A stretch of DNA of 49,466 nucleotides from a virus: positions 1 through 49,466 of IMG/VR virus record IMGVR_UViG_3300038701_001533. The stretch is one strand, 5' to 3'. Below, piece after piece: positions 1 to 7,845 of this stretch. Below the pieces are notes generated by a model, which was given only the letters and a program-made list of their open reading frames with translations, did not search any database and was not told the DNA's origin. A program made the translations under genes and the position numbers. Positions within the stretch are counted from its first letter, which is position 1. The number at the start of each line of letters is the position of its first letter.

Positions 1-2
1 GA

Positions 3-128
3 GCCGCGTGGTCTACGGTCGGCCTGTCAGTGTCCAAGCGGATCAGCGACAAGGCCCTGTTCGATAACATGGCCCGTCCCGATTATGTGCTGTCGATCGA
101 GGGGGCGGGCACCGACGAAGCCCAGCGA
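3..128. repeat. Terminal overlap, left copy
   Basis: Bases 3-128 are identical to 49340-49465 (126 bases), and the portal reading frame continues across the joint. I read this as the overlap of a circular assembly, or terminal redundancy, rather than a biological internal repeat. Confidence 0.95.
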
Positions 129-2930
129 ACCGACGCGCGGATCAACGCACTGCACCGGGGCGTGCGGAAGGTCGGCCGGGCGCTGGTCACGACAGGCCGG
201 GCAAGGGTGCAGACCTTGCAATTCCCGCCGAAAGACGTGGGCGAGTTTGCGGAGATTCTCGAAGAACTGGCGGGCATTTTCGGGTATCCGATCCAGAAAT
301 TGAAGGCGGCGTATGAGCCTAAGGCCAACGCGGAAACGGCCGACTACTCCTGGATGAAAGACACGATCCTGCCGATGCTGCGGCATGACGAGGAAACGCT
401 AAACCAGGGCGGGTATCTCGCACTGTTCGGCGATGGGGCATTGTTGGATGACGCGGTGTTTGCTTACGACGATCCGGTCCCGGCCAACGCAGAAAGCGAG
501 CGGCTGGATACCGGCGTGTATGTCCCGCAGGGCGTGTGGACGCTGAACGAGCGGCGTGCGGAGATGGGTCTACCCCCGGTCGAGGGCGGCGACGAACCCC
601 GCATCAACGGCGTGGCGATCAGCGCCTTGGACGCACAGGCCCGTGCGCAAGCGGAGGCGGCGTCTCAGCCGTTCGGGAGCATTATGGGGCCGGTCGCCCC
701 GGTTGTGCCGGAGACGCCGGTACAGGCCCCGGACGTGGCCGAGATCGTTGAGGCGATGCGGGCCGAGGCCAAGGGCAGCGAGCGGGCCAAGCAGCCCGCG
801 GCCGACACCGGCGAGACCACGAAGGCGTCAGACAACGACACGATTGAAGCGTTCGCGACCTTTGACGTCCACGACAAGGCCCCGGCCAAGTACGACGACA
901 TCGACTTCAAGCCGACCCGCAGCATGGCCGAGGCCGCGCAGCAAGGACTTGACTACCGCGATGAGTACGGACGCGGCGGGACCGACGTCGGCATCGCCCG
1001 CGCGCGCGACATCGCCAACCGGCGGAACCTGTCGCCGGACACCGTCGGCCGCATGGCTTCATTCTTTGCGCGGCACGAGCAGAACCGCAACCCCGACGCC
1101 GAAGAATCCGACGGTGGGCCGAGCAACGGCTGGATCGCATGGCTGTTATGGGGCGGCGACGCGGGCAAGGCGTGGGCCCAGAAGGTCACCGGGCAGATGG
1201 AGCGGGCCGACGAGCAGGCCAAGCGCACGCGGTCCAGCACGCAGACCAAGGCGATAAACCTCGCCAAGCGGATGCGGGAGCTGCACAAGGCCAGCGCCGT
1301 CATGCTCACCGTCAACGGCGACGCCCGCGACTTGGCCGAGGCGTTCGGGTACGGCATCATCGACCCCGATGACCTGACCGCGGAGGGATTCGAGTACGAC
1401 CCGCATGTCACCATCAAGTGGGGCCTCAAGACCGACCATTTCGAGGACATCGCCGCGCCGCTCCGCATGGCCCAGCCGATCCGCGTCCGGTTCGGCAAGA
1501 CCGCGATCTTCGAGGCCGACGAGCACGACGTGGTGTATGTCGCGGTCGAGTCCGAGCAGCTAGAGGCCCTGCACCGGGCGCTCGGCGAATTGCCTAACGA
1601 TGAGCCGGAGCGTGAGTACACGCCGCATATGACCCTGGCATACGTCGAGTCGGGTAAGGGCCAGCAGTACGCGGGCCGCGATGACTTCGACGGGCTGGAG
1701 GCGATTTTGCACACGGTTGTATTCTCGGCGTCCAACGGGGATGCCAGCACAATGACGCTGCGAAGTAAGCCGACCGAGCCGGACCACGACCAGCCAAAGG
1801 GGAAGGTGGTAGATGGCGAGTGCGGCTGCAAGTCCACCGACCAGCCCGAAGGCGACGCAGACGAACTGGCCGAAGCGGTTAAGCAATTCGGCCCCGACGC
1901 GGCGTACATGCCGATCGGATTCAAGGGCTACACCACCAAGGCCAACGCCGACGGCGAAGCCACCGAACCAGCCGAGAATGACATCCGCGACGGCGAGCCG
2001 GAGACGCCGATCAACCGCATGGCACGGCTCATGGCCGATGCGTTCCGCGAGCAGGAGGCAGCCGTCCTGTCCGCGATTAAGTCGGCCAAGGGTAAGCGGG
2101 TTAAGGTCAAGGCGGATGAGACGGACGAGCAGAGGCTTGCCGCCGCCCGCAACGACCCCCGCATCACGGCGATGATTGAAGCGTTGAAGCCCGACCCGCT
2201 GATAGATGCCGCGTCGCAGGGCTTGCCTCCGATGGTGGCAGCGGGCGCACAGAGCGGCAGTGAAGCACTGGGGCTGGATGTCAGCTTCGACGTGGCGAAC
2301 CCGCTGGTCGAACAAGCCGCACGCCAACGCTCGATACAACTGGCGGGAGACCTGAATCAGACCACGATCAACCGCTTGCGGGATTCGCTAGCCGATGGCA
2401 TCGCAGCGGGCGAGACCCCGGCCAAGCTAACCCAGCGGGTACGGGACCAATTCGCCAGCTTCAGCGATGCGCGGGCCGAGACGATCGCCCGCACCGAATC
2501 CGCGATGGCATATGAGACGGGCCAGCAAGCCGCGTGGCAGGATTCGGGCGTCGTCGAGGGCAAGGAGTTCTTGGTTGCTCCGGGCGCGTGCCAATTCTGC
2601 CAAGCCGTAGACAAAGCTTACAAGGGCAAGTCCATCGGGCTACAAGACGTGTTTGTTCCAAAAGGCGAGACAATTCGTGGCGCGGCAGGCGGTACAATGA
2701 AGGCGGATTACCGGGCATTGGACGCGCCGCCGATCCATCCCGCGTGTCGGTGCGACCTCATCCCCGTGCTCGGTGGCGAGTTCAAGCAACTCAAGGAAGC
2801 TCTGGCCAAGAATGACCGACCGGCCATCGCCAAGTTCTGGAGGCGGCAGGCCGAGCCGGGATCGCCTAAGCATGTCGATAACGGTGGGGTTCAGCCCGGC
2901 GATGTCGGAACTGCTGGCGTTCCTGGATGA
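3..2930 (+). CDS. Portal / 2H phosphoesterase-like / MuF-type head morphogenesis fusion, 3' part
   Basis: This is the C-terminal 975 residues of a protein of about 1,222 residues whose first 247 codons lie at 48599-49339. Roughly in order (full-length numbering): portal domain to about 440, ending in the typical portal tail NERRAEMGLPPV; a conserved phage module at about 540-655 with EYGRGGT and FARHE; a 2H phosphoesterase-like domain with the paired motifs HVT (715) and HMT (789); and an SPP1 gp7/Mu F-like domain at about 1010-1165 ending in HPACRC. The portal would form the dodecameric DNA gate of the capsid, and MuF-type proteins are minor head or injected proteins. The GTG at 30 is internal and is not the start. 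An HxT-pair domain within a portal polypeptide is unusual. The fold assignments come from motifs only. Confidence 0.9.
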   Translation, partial: AAWSTVGLSVSKRISDKALFDNMARPDYVLSIEGAGTDEAQRTDARINALHRGVRKVGRALVTTGRARVQTLQFPPKDVGEFAEILEELAGIFGYPIQKLKAAYEPKANAETADYSWMKDTILPMLRHDEETLNQGGYLALFGDGALLDDAVFAYDDPVPANAESERLDTGVYVPQGVWTLNERRAEMGLPPVEGGDEPRINGVAISALDAQARAQAEAASQPFGSIMGPVAPVVPETPVQAPDVAEIVEAMRAEAKGSERAKQPAADTGETTKASDNDTIEAFATFDVHDKAPAKYDDIDFKPTRSMAEAAQQGLDYRDEYGRGGTDVGIARARDIANRRNLSPDTVGRMASFFARHEQNRNPDAEESDGGPSNGWIAWLLWGGDAGKAWAQKVTGQMERADEQAKRTRSSTQTKAINLAKRMRELHKASAVMLTVNGDARDLAEAFGYGIIDPDDLTAEGFEYDPHVTIKWGLKTDHFEDIAAPLRMAQPIRVRFGKTAIFEADEHDVVYVAVESEQLEALHRALGELPNDEPEREYTPHMTLAYVESGKGQQYAGRDDFDGLEAILHTVVFSASNGDASTMTLRSKPTEPDHDQPKGKVVDGECGCKSTDQPEGDADELAEAVKQFGPDAAYMPIGFKGYTTKANADGEATEPAENDIRDGEPETPINRMARLMADAFREQEAAVLSAIKSAKGKRVKVKADETDEQRLAAARNDPRITAMIEALKPDPLIDAASQGLPPMVAAGAQSGSEALGLDVSFDVANPLVEQAARQRSIQLAGDLNQTTINRLRDSLADGIAAGETPAKLTQRVRDQFASFSDARAETIARTESAMAYETGQQAAWQDSGVVEGKEFLVAPGACQFCQAVDKAYKGKSIGLQDVFVPKGETIRGAAGGTMKADYRALDAPPIHPACRCDLIPVLGGEFKQLKEALAKNDRPAIAKFWRRQAEPGSPKHVDNGGVQPGDVGTAGVPG

Positions 2931-3084
2931 GGTCGATGCTCTGTGTGAGGAACTCCCCGATTGGTTGCCCGAACAGGCCGAGCGGATTGAACGGATCAAG
3001 GAACACGCACTAAGGCTATGCCGCGAGTGCATACGACAAAGCAAGGATGTGAACGATGGCAACAACCCTAAGCCCGACGATTGA
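2903..3084 (+). CDS. Small acidic hypothetical protein
   Basis: A 60-residue acidic, helix-rich protein (MSELLAFLDEVDALCEELPD...) with a CREC pair. It overlaps the end of the portal fusion and the start of the protease gene, as is common in compact head operons. An in-frame ATG at 2873 would add 10 residues; neither start has a strong Shine-Dalgarno. No family is recognised. Being wedged between portal and protease suggests a head-assembly accessory, but that is only position. Confidence 0.5.
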
Positions 3085-3961
3085 GCGGCCCGGCACTAAG
3101 GCATGGCACGACCGCGTGCTATCCAAGCTCCGCAGCAAGTACGGCGAGAACGCGGGGCTCAAGTCTATCAATGCGAAGATGGACACTGACCCCGCCGACC
3201 CGCTGTTGTTTACCGCGAGGATCACCAAGTCGGTACTCGACCGCGACGGCGAGGTGCTGCTCCCCGGTGGCATGGACGCAAGCGAGTTTGATGTATCTGG
3301 CGGCATCTTCTGGAATCACGACTACGACCGGCCAGTTGCCGTACCCGTCGGCAAGATGCAGAAGAACGCCGACGCGGTGATTGCCAAGGCTCGATTCATG
3401 GAGCGGGTCGAGGGCGACAACGGATCATTCCTCCCCGACTACGCACGGTCCTACGTCACGGCAATGGCGAAGGCCGGACGGTCTGCCGGCGTGTCGGTCG
3501 GCTTCATCGGGCTGGACTACCGCAACCCGACGAAGAAGGACCGCGAGGATTTTGGCGAGTCGGTGACCCGTGTCTACACCCGGTGGAAGCTGCTTGAGTG
3601 GTCGATCGCTCCGGTGCAGGCGAACCAGGACGCCTATGTGACCGCGATGGGCAAGTCGCTGGACCCGGTAGTGTGCAAGTCGCTGTTTGGTTTTGAGCCG
3701 GAGGTCGTGGCCCCGGCTGATGCCCCGGCGTCGTCGGCGGAGACGGTGGCCGTTGCCGACCCGGACCTGTCGATGGTCAAGGCGCTGGTGGACTTGCGGC
3801 GCGAGGTCAAGGCGATGCGACGCGAGCAGCGGGCCGAGCGGTTGCGTGAGCAGAAGGCGGCAGACGCTCGTCGTGCAGCTCAGTTGAAGATGCTCCCGCG
3901 TCTGGCGATGGCTAAAGCGCGGGGCGAGTTGTGGGTGGGGCAGTATGATAAGGCGGTATAA
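3056..3961 (+). CDS. HK97-type prohead protease
   Basis: This 301-residue protein resembles the U35 phage prohead protease family, which matures the capsid by cleaving scaffold and capsid N-termini. The visible signature is the N-terminal RDGEVLLPGG segment, the likely catalytic His88 in FWNHDYDRPVA, and Ser147 in VSVGF. The C-terminal third is a charged helix (about 240-295) that could act as scaffold or bind the shell. AGGA lies 8 bases before the ATG. Its position between portal and major capsid protein is the standard HK97 order. Confidence 0.9.
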   Translation: MATTLSPTIERPGTKAWHDRVLSKLRSKYGENAGLKSINAKMDTDPADPLLFTARITKSVLDRDGEVLLPGGMDASEFDVSGGIFWNHDYDRPVAVPVGKMQKNADAVIAKARFMERVEGDNGSFLPDYARSYVTAMAKAGRSAGVSVGFIGLDYRNPTKKDREDFGESVTRVYTRWKLLEWSIAPVQANQDAYVTAMGKSLDPVVCKSLFGFEPEVVAPADAPASSAETVAVADPDLSMVKALVDLRREVKAMRREQRAERLREQKAADARRAAQLKMLPRLAMAKARGELWVGQYDKAV

Positions 3962-3982
3962 TCACGATATATTGGAGACGCT

Positions 3983-4591
3983 ATGAAGGTTGAGCAATGG
4001 CCCATCAAAAACGTCAAGCCCTACGACAAGAACCCCCGCAAGAACGACGACGCGGTGGGTAAGGTGGCCTTGTCGATCAAGACCTACGGCTTCCGTCAGC
4101 CGATTGTGGTCGATAAGGATGGCATTGTCATCGTCGGCCATACACGGTTGAAGGCGGCTAAGACGCTGGGCATGACGAAGGTGCCGGTTCACGTTGCGGA
4201 CCTGACGCCGGACGAGGCTCGTGCATATCGCATCGCAGACAATCGCACGGGTGAGGACGCATCCTGGGATGCGTTGTTGCTTGGCGATGAGATCGAGCTA
4301 TTGAACGATGCCGAGTTTGATATCGACCTGCTGGGGTTTGAAGATGGCGAGATCGAGAGGATGCTGGAGAATGACGGCGTATTTGATGTTGAGCCGGTCG
4401 AGCCACCCGCGATGCGCGACGGGGACCGCGAGCCTTTTACGCAGATGACGTTCACGTTGCACGACGACCAGGCCGCCGACGTGAAGGCGGCTATCGACAA
4501 GGCGAAGGCGGCGGGGCCATTCGGCGATGGCCCCAACGAGAACAGCAACGGCAACGCTCTGGCCCGGATCGTGGAGGCATACCTTGGGTGA
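3983..4591 (+). CDS. ParB-like N-terminal domain protein
   Basis: This 202-residue protein has a ParB/sulfiredoxin-type N-terminal domain (about residues 1-95): the opening IKNVKPYDKNPRKN, then QPIVVDKDG and GHTRLKAAKTLG, which fill the place of the usual GxxR box. The rest is an acidic helical region with no recognised motif. Phage proteins with this domain are often encoded beside DNA methyltransferases or Mom-like enzymes and are thought to bind or nick DNA. Here the Mom-like gene is two genes downstream. GGAG sits 5 bases before the ATG. A partition role is unlikely since no ParA is present. Confidence 0.8.
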   Translation: MKVEQWPIKNVKPYDKNPRKNDDAVGKVALSIKTYGFRQPIVVDKDGIVIVGHTRLKAAKTLGMTKVPVHVADLTPDEARAYRIADNRTGEDASWDALLLGDEIELLNDAEFDIDLLGFEDGEIERMLENDGVFDVEPVEPPAMRDGDREPFTQMTFTLHDDQAADVKAAIDKAKAAGPFGDGPNENSNGNALARIVEAYLG

Positions 4592-4594
4592 TTG

Positions 4595-4801
4595 CTACAC
4601 CGAGAACGGAGTGAGGTCGTGGCGTCCATCGGCGTCTACCCTGCTGACGCGATACTGCCCCGGCTTAGATGCGGCGGCGGCTACGGCGTCACCCTCGGAC
4701 GGGTACGCGGTCTTGCCATCCTTCCACGTAAACGATCGGGGGCAGAACGCGGCGAGCTTGAAGTATCCGGCGGTCTTGCGGTCGATTAGGCTGGGCGTCA
4801 T
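4595..4801 (-). CDS. Small leftward hypothetical protein
   Basis: A 68-residue protein on the strand opposite to its neighbours. The start at 4801 is chosen because AGGAG lies 7 bases upstream; an upstream in-frame ATG at 4825 lacks one. The C-terminal half (PGQYRVSRVDADGRHDLTPF) looks like a small beta-structured domain. A weak promoter (TTGCAA, 17 bases, TACTGT) lies upstream on the same strand. It ends just past the ParB-like gene. No function is recognised; a lone leftward gene in a late operon suggests a separately expressed accessory gene. Confidence 0.6.
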   Translation of the reverse strand: MTPSLIDRKTAGYFKLAAFCPRSFTWKDGKTAYPSEGDAVAAAASKPGQYRVSRVDADGRHDLTPFSV

Positions 4802-4863
4802 GGTATGGCTCCTGTGCTGGCTCAACAGTACACATTGCCGGGGCGGGTTGCAAGGGGGAATCC

Positions 4864-5595
4864 GTGGGTGACGCCAAGCGATTGATTGTGAAGACGATAT
4901 CGGCGCAGGATGCCTCCAAAGTCGTCAAGGGCCTTCATTACAGCGGAAAGGCCGCGATCAATTCCAACATTCATTTGGGCGTATTCCTTGACGGCAAGTG
5001 CGGTGGGGCGATGCAATTTGGCCCGTCGCTTCAAAAGTCAAAAACGATCGCGCTGGTTGAGGGGACAAAGTGGCACGAGTTTATCGAATTGAACCGCATG
5101 GCCTTCGCTGACTGGCTGCCTCGTAACGGGGAGTCGCGGGCGTTAGGTTATGCCTTCCGGTGGATGCGCAAGGAATACCCGCAGATCAAGTGGTGCGTAT
5201 CGTTTGCGGACGGTACACAATGCGGCGACGGTACGATCTACCGGGCGAGCGGGTTCAGACTAACCGCCATAAAGCAGAACACCACAATGTACCGTCATCC
5301 TAATGGCGAGATATTCGCCGACGTAGGGCTTCGTGCATCTTCATCACTGCTACGCAAGAGGGTAGGATATAAGCTAGGCGAGCCGTTTAGCGTTTTTGCA
5401 AGACGTGAAGGTGTCGAGAAAGTCCCCGGCTACCAACTCCGCTATATTTACTTCCTCGACCCCACCGCCAAGGACCGCCTAACCGTCCCGATCCTGCCGT
5501 TCAGCGAGATTGACAGACGGGGGGCGGGCATGTACAAAGGTAAACCACGCGCCGGAAGCATAGCCAGCGATGCGACCGACTCCCAGTTGGAATAG
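4864..5595 (+). CDS. mom: Mom-like DNA adenine hypermodification protein (GNAT fold)
   Basis: This 243-residue protein carries the hallmarks of the phage Mu Mom family, GNAT-fold enzymes that convert adenine in phage DNA to a methylcarbamoyl-type derivative and so block restriction. The hallmarks are HYSGKAA near the N-terminus, GVFLDGKCGGAMQFGP, ELNRMAF, and CVSFADGTQCGDGTIYRASGF. The start is GTG, preceded by AAGGGGG. The ParB-like gene upstream and two methyltransferases at 25.9 and 26.8 kb suggest heavy DNA modification. Its last 47 bases overlap a tRNA-Gly-like element. Family membership is likely; the exact chemistry is inference. Confidence 0.8.
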   Translation: MGDAKRLIVKTISAQDASKVVKGLHYSGKAAINSNIHLGVFLDGKCGGAMQFGPSLQKSKTIALVEGTKWHEFIELNRMAFADWLPRNGESRALGYAFRWMRKEYPQIKWCVSFADGTQCGDGTIYRASGFRLTAIKQNTTMYRHPNGEIFADVGLRASSSLLRKRVGYKLGEPFSVFARREGVEKVPGYQLRYIYFLDPTAKDRLTVPILPFSEIDRRGAGMYKGKPRAGSIASDATDSQLE

Positions 5596-5621
5596 GGCGG
5601 TGCAAATCCGACCCCGGCGCT
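5549..5621 (+). tRNA. tRNA-Gly(CCC)-like element, degenerate D arm
   Basis: A cloverleaf can be drawn. The acceptor stem pairs GCGCCGG (5549-5555) perfectly with CCGGCGC (5614-5620); the D stem is GCAT/ATGC (5558-5561/5570-5573); the anticodon loop CTCCCAG (5580-5586) has U33, anticodon CCC and A37; and the T arm is GGGCGG-TGCAAAT-CCGACC with one G.A mismatch. The glycine identity bases G1:C72, C2:G71, C35, C36 and U73 are all present. Against it: position 8 is A, the D loop lacks G18-G19, the first anticodon-stem pair is A.A, and CCA is not encoded. It overlaps the end of the mom-like gene and is followed by TTTTT. It may be a divergent tRNA, a tRNA mimic or a terminator. Confidence 0.45.
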
Positions 5622-5637
5622 TTTTAGATCAACCCGC

Positions 5638-5665
5638 TTGAATTTGGCATCGGCCCGCGTATAAT
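5638..5665 (+). promoter_or_regulatory. Sigma70-type promoter of structured RNA 1
   Basis: TTGAAT (5638-5643), a 16-base spacer and a perfect TATAAT (5660-5665). The predicted transcript starts near 5672, exactly where the structured element begins. Confidence 0.8.
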
Positions 5666-5671
5666 ACGCAC

Positions 5672-5743
5672 ATGCCTGCAAGCTACAATCCATCCCCGAA
5701 TAAGCCCCGTCGCATGCTTGCAGGCAAAAGCGGCGGGGTTTTT
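5672..5743 (+). ncRNA. Structured RNA 1: short terminated RNA or attenuator
   Basis: The transcript would begin with TGCCTGCAAGC (5673-5683), the exact complement of GCTTGCAGGCA (5716-5726). A terminator hairpin, CCCCGTCGC (5705-5713) with GCGGCGGGG (5730-5738), is followed by TTTTT (5739-5743). The 5716-5726 strand lies in the loop of that terminator, so the two stems compete, as antiterminator and terminator do. If termination occurs the RNA is about 72 nt. The first loop is C/A-rich and contains CTACAATCC, similar to CTACAACCC in structured RNA 2. An ATG at 5672 opens a 34-codon frame that may be incidental. Confidence 0.65.
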
Positions 5744-6058
5744 ATTCGCGCGGATGGCGGGTTTAATCTGCGGTAAGCTACCCCGAAAAGCCTCCCGTCG
5801 GATGAGAGGCCAAAAGCACCAGCAACGTCAAGGGCCACGAGTACCGCCATTACTGGCGGCTTGGGGATGCGTATCACACAACGCGGCCCGACCCAGTAAG
5901 TTTGACGCCCCGTCTTAATCAGGCTCTGCCCCACCCTGGCAACCTGTACCCGACGTATTTAGGGGTGGTTTGCACTGGAGCCTTTAAATGCCCGATAGCC
6001 TATGTCGGGGATAAAGGGGTGTGGTACGCTTGCTTCACGAGCTGCAACCATGTGACGC
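5744..6058. other. Stretch with no recognised gene
   Basis: About 315 bases between the RNA 1 terminator and the capsid promoter. Short open frames exist (for example 5902-6150 rightward) but they lack ribosome sites, resemble no protein family I know, and the last runs through the capsid promoter. Small inverted repeats such as CCGCC/GGCGG near 5850-5866 are present. I see no clear function. Confidence 0.5.
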
Positions 6059-6087
6059 TTGACAACCACCCGAAAGTAGTGTATATA
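6059..6087 (+). promoter_or_regulatory. Consensus promoter for major capsid gene
   Basis: Perfect TTGACA (6059-6064), 17-base spacer and TATATA (6082-6087). This is the best promoter match on the forward strand and would start transcription near 6094, giving a leader of about 195 bases before the capsid ATG at 6289. A strong host-type promoter dedicated to the capsid would explain high capsid output. Confidence 0.85.
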
Positions 6088-6140
6088 GACAGTAGAGGCA
6101 CCACGCCACCACTGTCGGGACAACCAAATATCAGGCCACG

Positions 6141-6181
6141 CCCGGCCTGACTGGACACCAAGCCAGAGAGCCGGGCCAGTC
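6141..6181 (+). promoter_or_regulatory. H-type pseudoknot in the capsid leader
   Basis: Stem 1 pairs CCCGGC (6141-6146) with GCCGGG (6170-6175). Stem 2 pairs GACTGG (6149-6154) with CCAGTC (6176-6181). Loop 1 is 2 bases, loop 3 is 15 bases, and no base separates the two 3' strands, so the stems can stack coaxially. This is the classic H-type geometry. It lies about 110 bases before the capsid start codon and could stabilise the mRNA or control its translation. Confidence 0.65.
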
Positions 6182-6288
6182 CCATCGGGCCGGAGAATCC
6201 GCAAGGATCGAGCCGGTGAATGGAACGAAGCCAACGAGACGCAAGCCGTCCCGCTGATTTCGCACACCAATCACCAGGAACTCGAACC

Positions 6289-7740
6289 ATGCCGGAACTC
6301 ACCAAGAACAAGATCACCGCCGAAGACTTGGCCGTCGAGCACCTGCTCGGCGTCAAGGCCAAGTCTGTCGATGAGTGGAAGAAGAACGCCAAGAAGCTCA
6401 TCCGCGCCAAGATGCTGCAAGTCGTCGATGCCGAGGGCAACGAGATCGACGCGACGCTGGTTATCAACGCGGTAGCCCCGACCGAAGAAGAAATGGCCGA
6501 CGACATGGAAGATGTCGAAGGCAAAATGGACGGCGAGGACGATGAAGAAACCAAGGCCAGCCAGAAGGCCATCACCGCCGAACTCGTGAAGGGCATCCTC
6601 AAGGAGGCCCGCCGCGAGACCGACGCCCGCATCAAGTCGATGCCGGTCGTGGTCGGCCCCCGCAACGATGACAAGCAGAAGTGCGGCTTTAAGCACTTCG
6701 GCGAGTACTGCACCGCCGTCAAGGACTGGGCACTGACGCAGACCCGCGACGAACGGCTGCTCGCCCCGCAGATCATGAAGGGGCCGGACAAGGAAGGGAT
6801 TCAGACCAAAGCACCCACCACGTTCGGCTCGGCCGGCATCGGTGCGGACGGCGGCTTCCTCATCCCCGATGAGTTCCGCGCCGCCATCAACGAATACGTG
6901 TTCGGCGACCAGGCCCTGCTCCCGCTCACTGATGTCGTGACTGTCTCGGGCAATACCCTTGTGGTCCCCCGTGACGAAACGACCCCATGGGGTAGCGACG
7001 GCGTGCAGGCCAACTGGACCGGCGAGACCGGCACAATCAGCCAGTCCAAGCCCAAGCTCGGCGAGAACACGATCAAGCTCAACAAGCTGGCCGTGCTGGT
7101 CCCGATGACCGAGGAATTGGTCAGTGACTCGGCGGTCGGCATCGAGTCGTACCTTAACTCAAAGGTAGGCCCGAAGATTGACTTCGCCGTGAGCGACGCG
7201 ATCATCAACGGCGATGGGAACGGCAAGCCTGATGGCATCATCAACTCGGGTGCGTTGGTCACCATCGCCAAGGAAGCCGCTCAGACCGCCGACACCATCG
7301 TCACGGCGAACCTGCTGAAGATGATGGCCGGGCTGCACGTCCTCAACGCCGGGTCGGTCCGATGGCTGCATCACCGTACCGCGTTCCCGCAACTGGCGAC
7401 CCTGACCCTTGGCGATCAGCCGATGTTCATCCCTGCCGGTCGTATCGCTGAAACACCCGGCGGCACGCTGCTAGGCTACGGGCTGCTAGGCCACCAGGCT
7501 TGCCAGATCGTCGGCGACCTAAACGACATCCTCGCCATCGACTTCTCGGCTTACCAGTCGGTCGTCAAGGGCGAGGGCGTGCGGCAGGACATGAGCATCC
7601 ACCTGTACTTCGACACCGATGACTTGGCATTCCGCTACGTGTTCCGAGTCGGGGGCCAGCCGAAGTTCACCGCACCGATCACGGACAACAACGGCAGCGG
7701 CACTAGCTCGCCGTTCGTGACCCTCGCGGCCCGCACCTAA
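6289..7740 (+). CDS. Major capsid protein, HK97 fold
   Basis: This 483-residue protein is the HK97-type shell subunit. Residues 1 to about 185 form a charged, helical, acid-rich region (EEEMADDMEDVEGKM) typical of the scaffold-like delta domain that the prohead protease removes. The capsid domain begins near FGSAGIGADGGFLIP and includes the family-typical stretches NGDGNGKPDGI and WLHHRTAFPQL. The start at 6289 is preferred over an upstream frame at 6220 because AGGA precedes it and the pattern MPELTKNK is protein-like. It has its own strong promoter and structured leader, and a strong hairpin follows. Confidence 0.95.
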   Translation: MPELTKNKITAEDLAVEHLLGVKAKSVDEWKKNAKKLIRAKMLQVVDAEGNEIDATLVINAVAPTEEEMADDMEDVEGKMDGEDDEETKASQKAITAELVKGILKEARRETDARIKSMPVVVGPRNDDKQKCGFKHFGEYCTAVKDWALTQTRDERLLAPQIMKGPDKEGIQTKAPTTFGSAGIGADGGFLIPDEFRAAINEYVFGDQALLPLTDVVTVSGNTLVVPRDETTPWGSDGVQANWTGETGTISQSKPKLGENTIKLNKLAVLVPMTEELVSDSAVGIESYLNSKVGPKIDFAVSDAIINGDGNGKPDGIINSGALVTIAKEAAQTADTIVTANLLKMMAGLHVLNAGSVRWLHHRTAFPQLATLTLGDQPMFIPAGRIAETPGGTLLGYGLLGHQACQIVGDLNDILAIDFSAYQSVVKGEGVRQDMSIHLYFDTDDLAFRYVFRVGGQPKFTAPITDNNGSGTSSPFVTLAART

Positions 7741-7756
7741 TCCATGACGTGACGTA

Positions 7757-7803
7757 GGGGGCCGAGCTACACGCTCGGCCCCCACGGTCGCGGTTTTGTT
7801 TTT
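7757..7803 (+). terminator. Strong hairpin after the capsid gene
   Basis: GGGGGCCGAGC (7757-7767) pairs perfectly with GCTCGGCCCCC (7773-7783) around a TACAC loop, and TTTTGTTTTT follows 10 bases later. The distance to the T tract is longer than usual, so it may be a partial terminator or mRNA 3' stabiliser that tunes capsid against downstream expression. Confidence 0.65.
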
Positions 7804-7845
7804 CACCATTGAACCACACGCGGCACGGCCGCAAGGAATTGAACC

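Noticed and set aside
953-1924. 323-residue leftward open frame
   Set aside because: Antisense shadow of the portal fusion in G+C-rich DNA; protein pattern, low-complexity Ser/Ala content and absence of a ribosome site argue against coding.
2534-2815. 93-codon frame inside the MuF region
   Set aside because: Overlaps the strongly supported MuF domain in another frame and has no features of its own.
5672-5776. 34-codon peptide in structured RNA 1
   Set aside because: The ATG is at the predicted transcript start, has no ribosome site, and the frame passes through the terminator; the base-pairing pattern explains the sequence better.
5902-6150. 82-codon rightward frame before the capsid gene
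   Set aside because: No ribosome site, unnatural protein composition, and it runs through the capsid promoter and into its leader.
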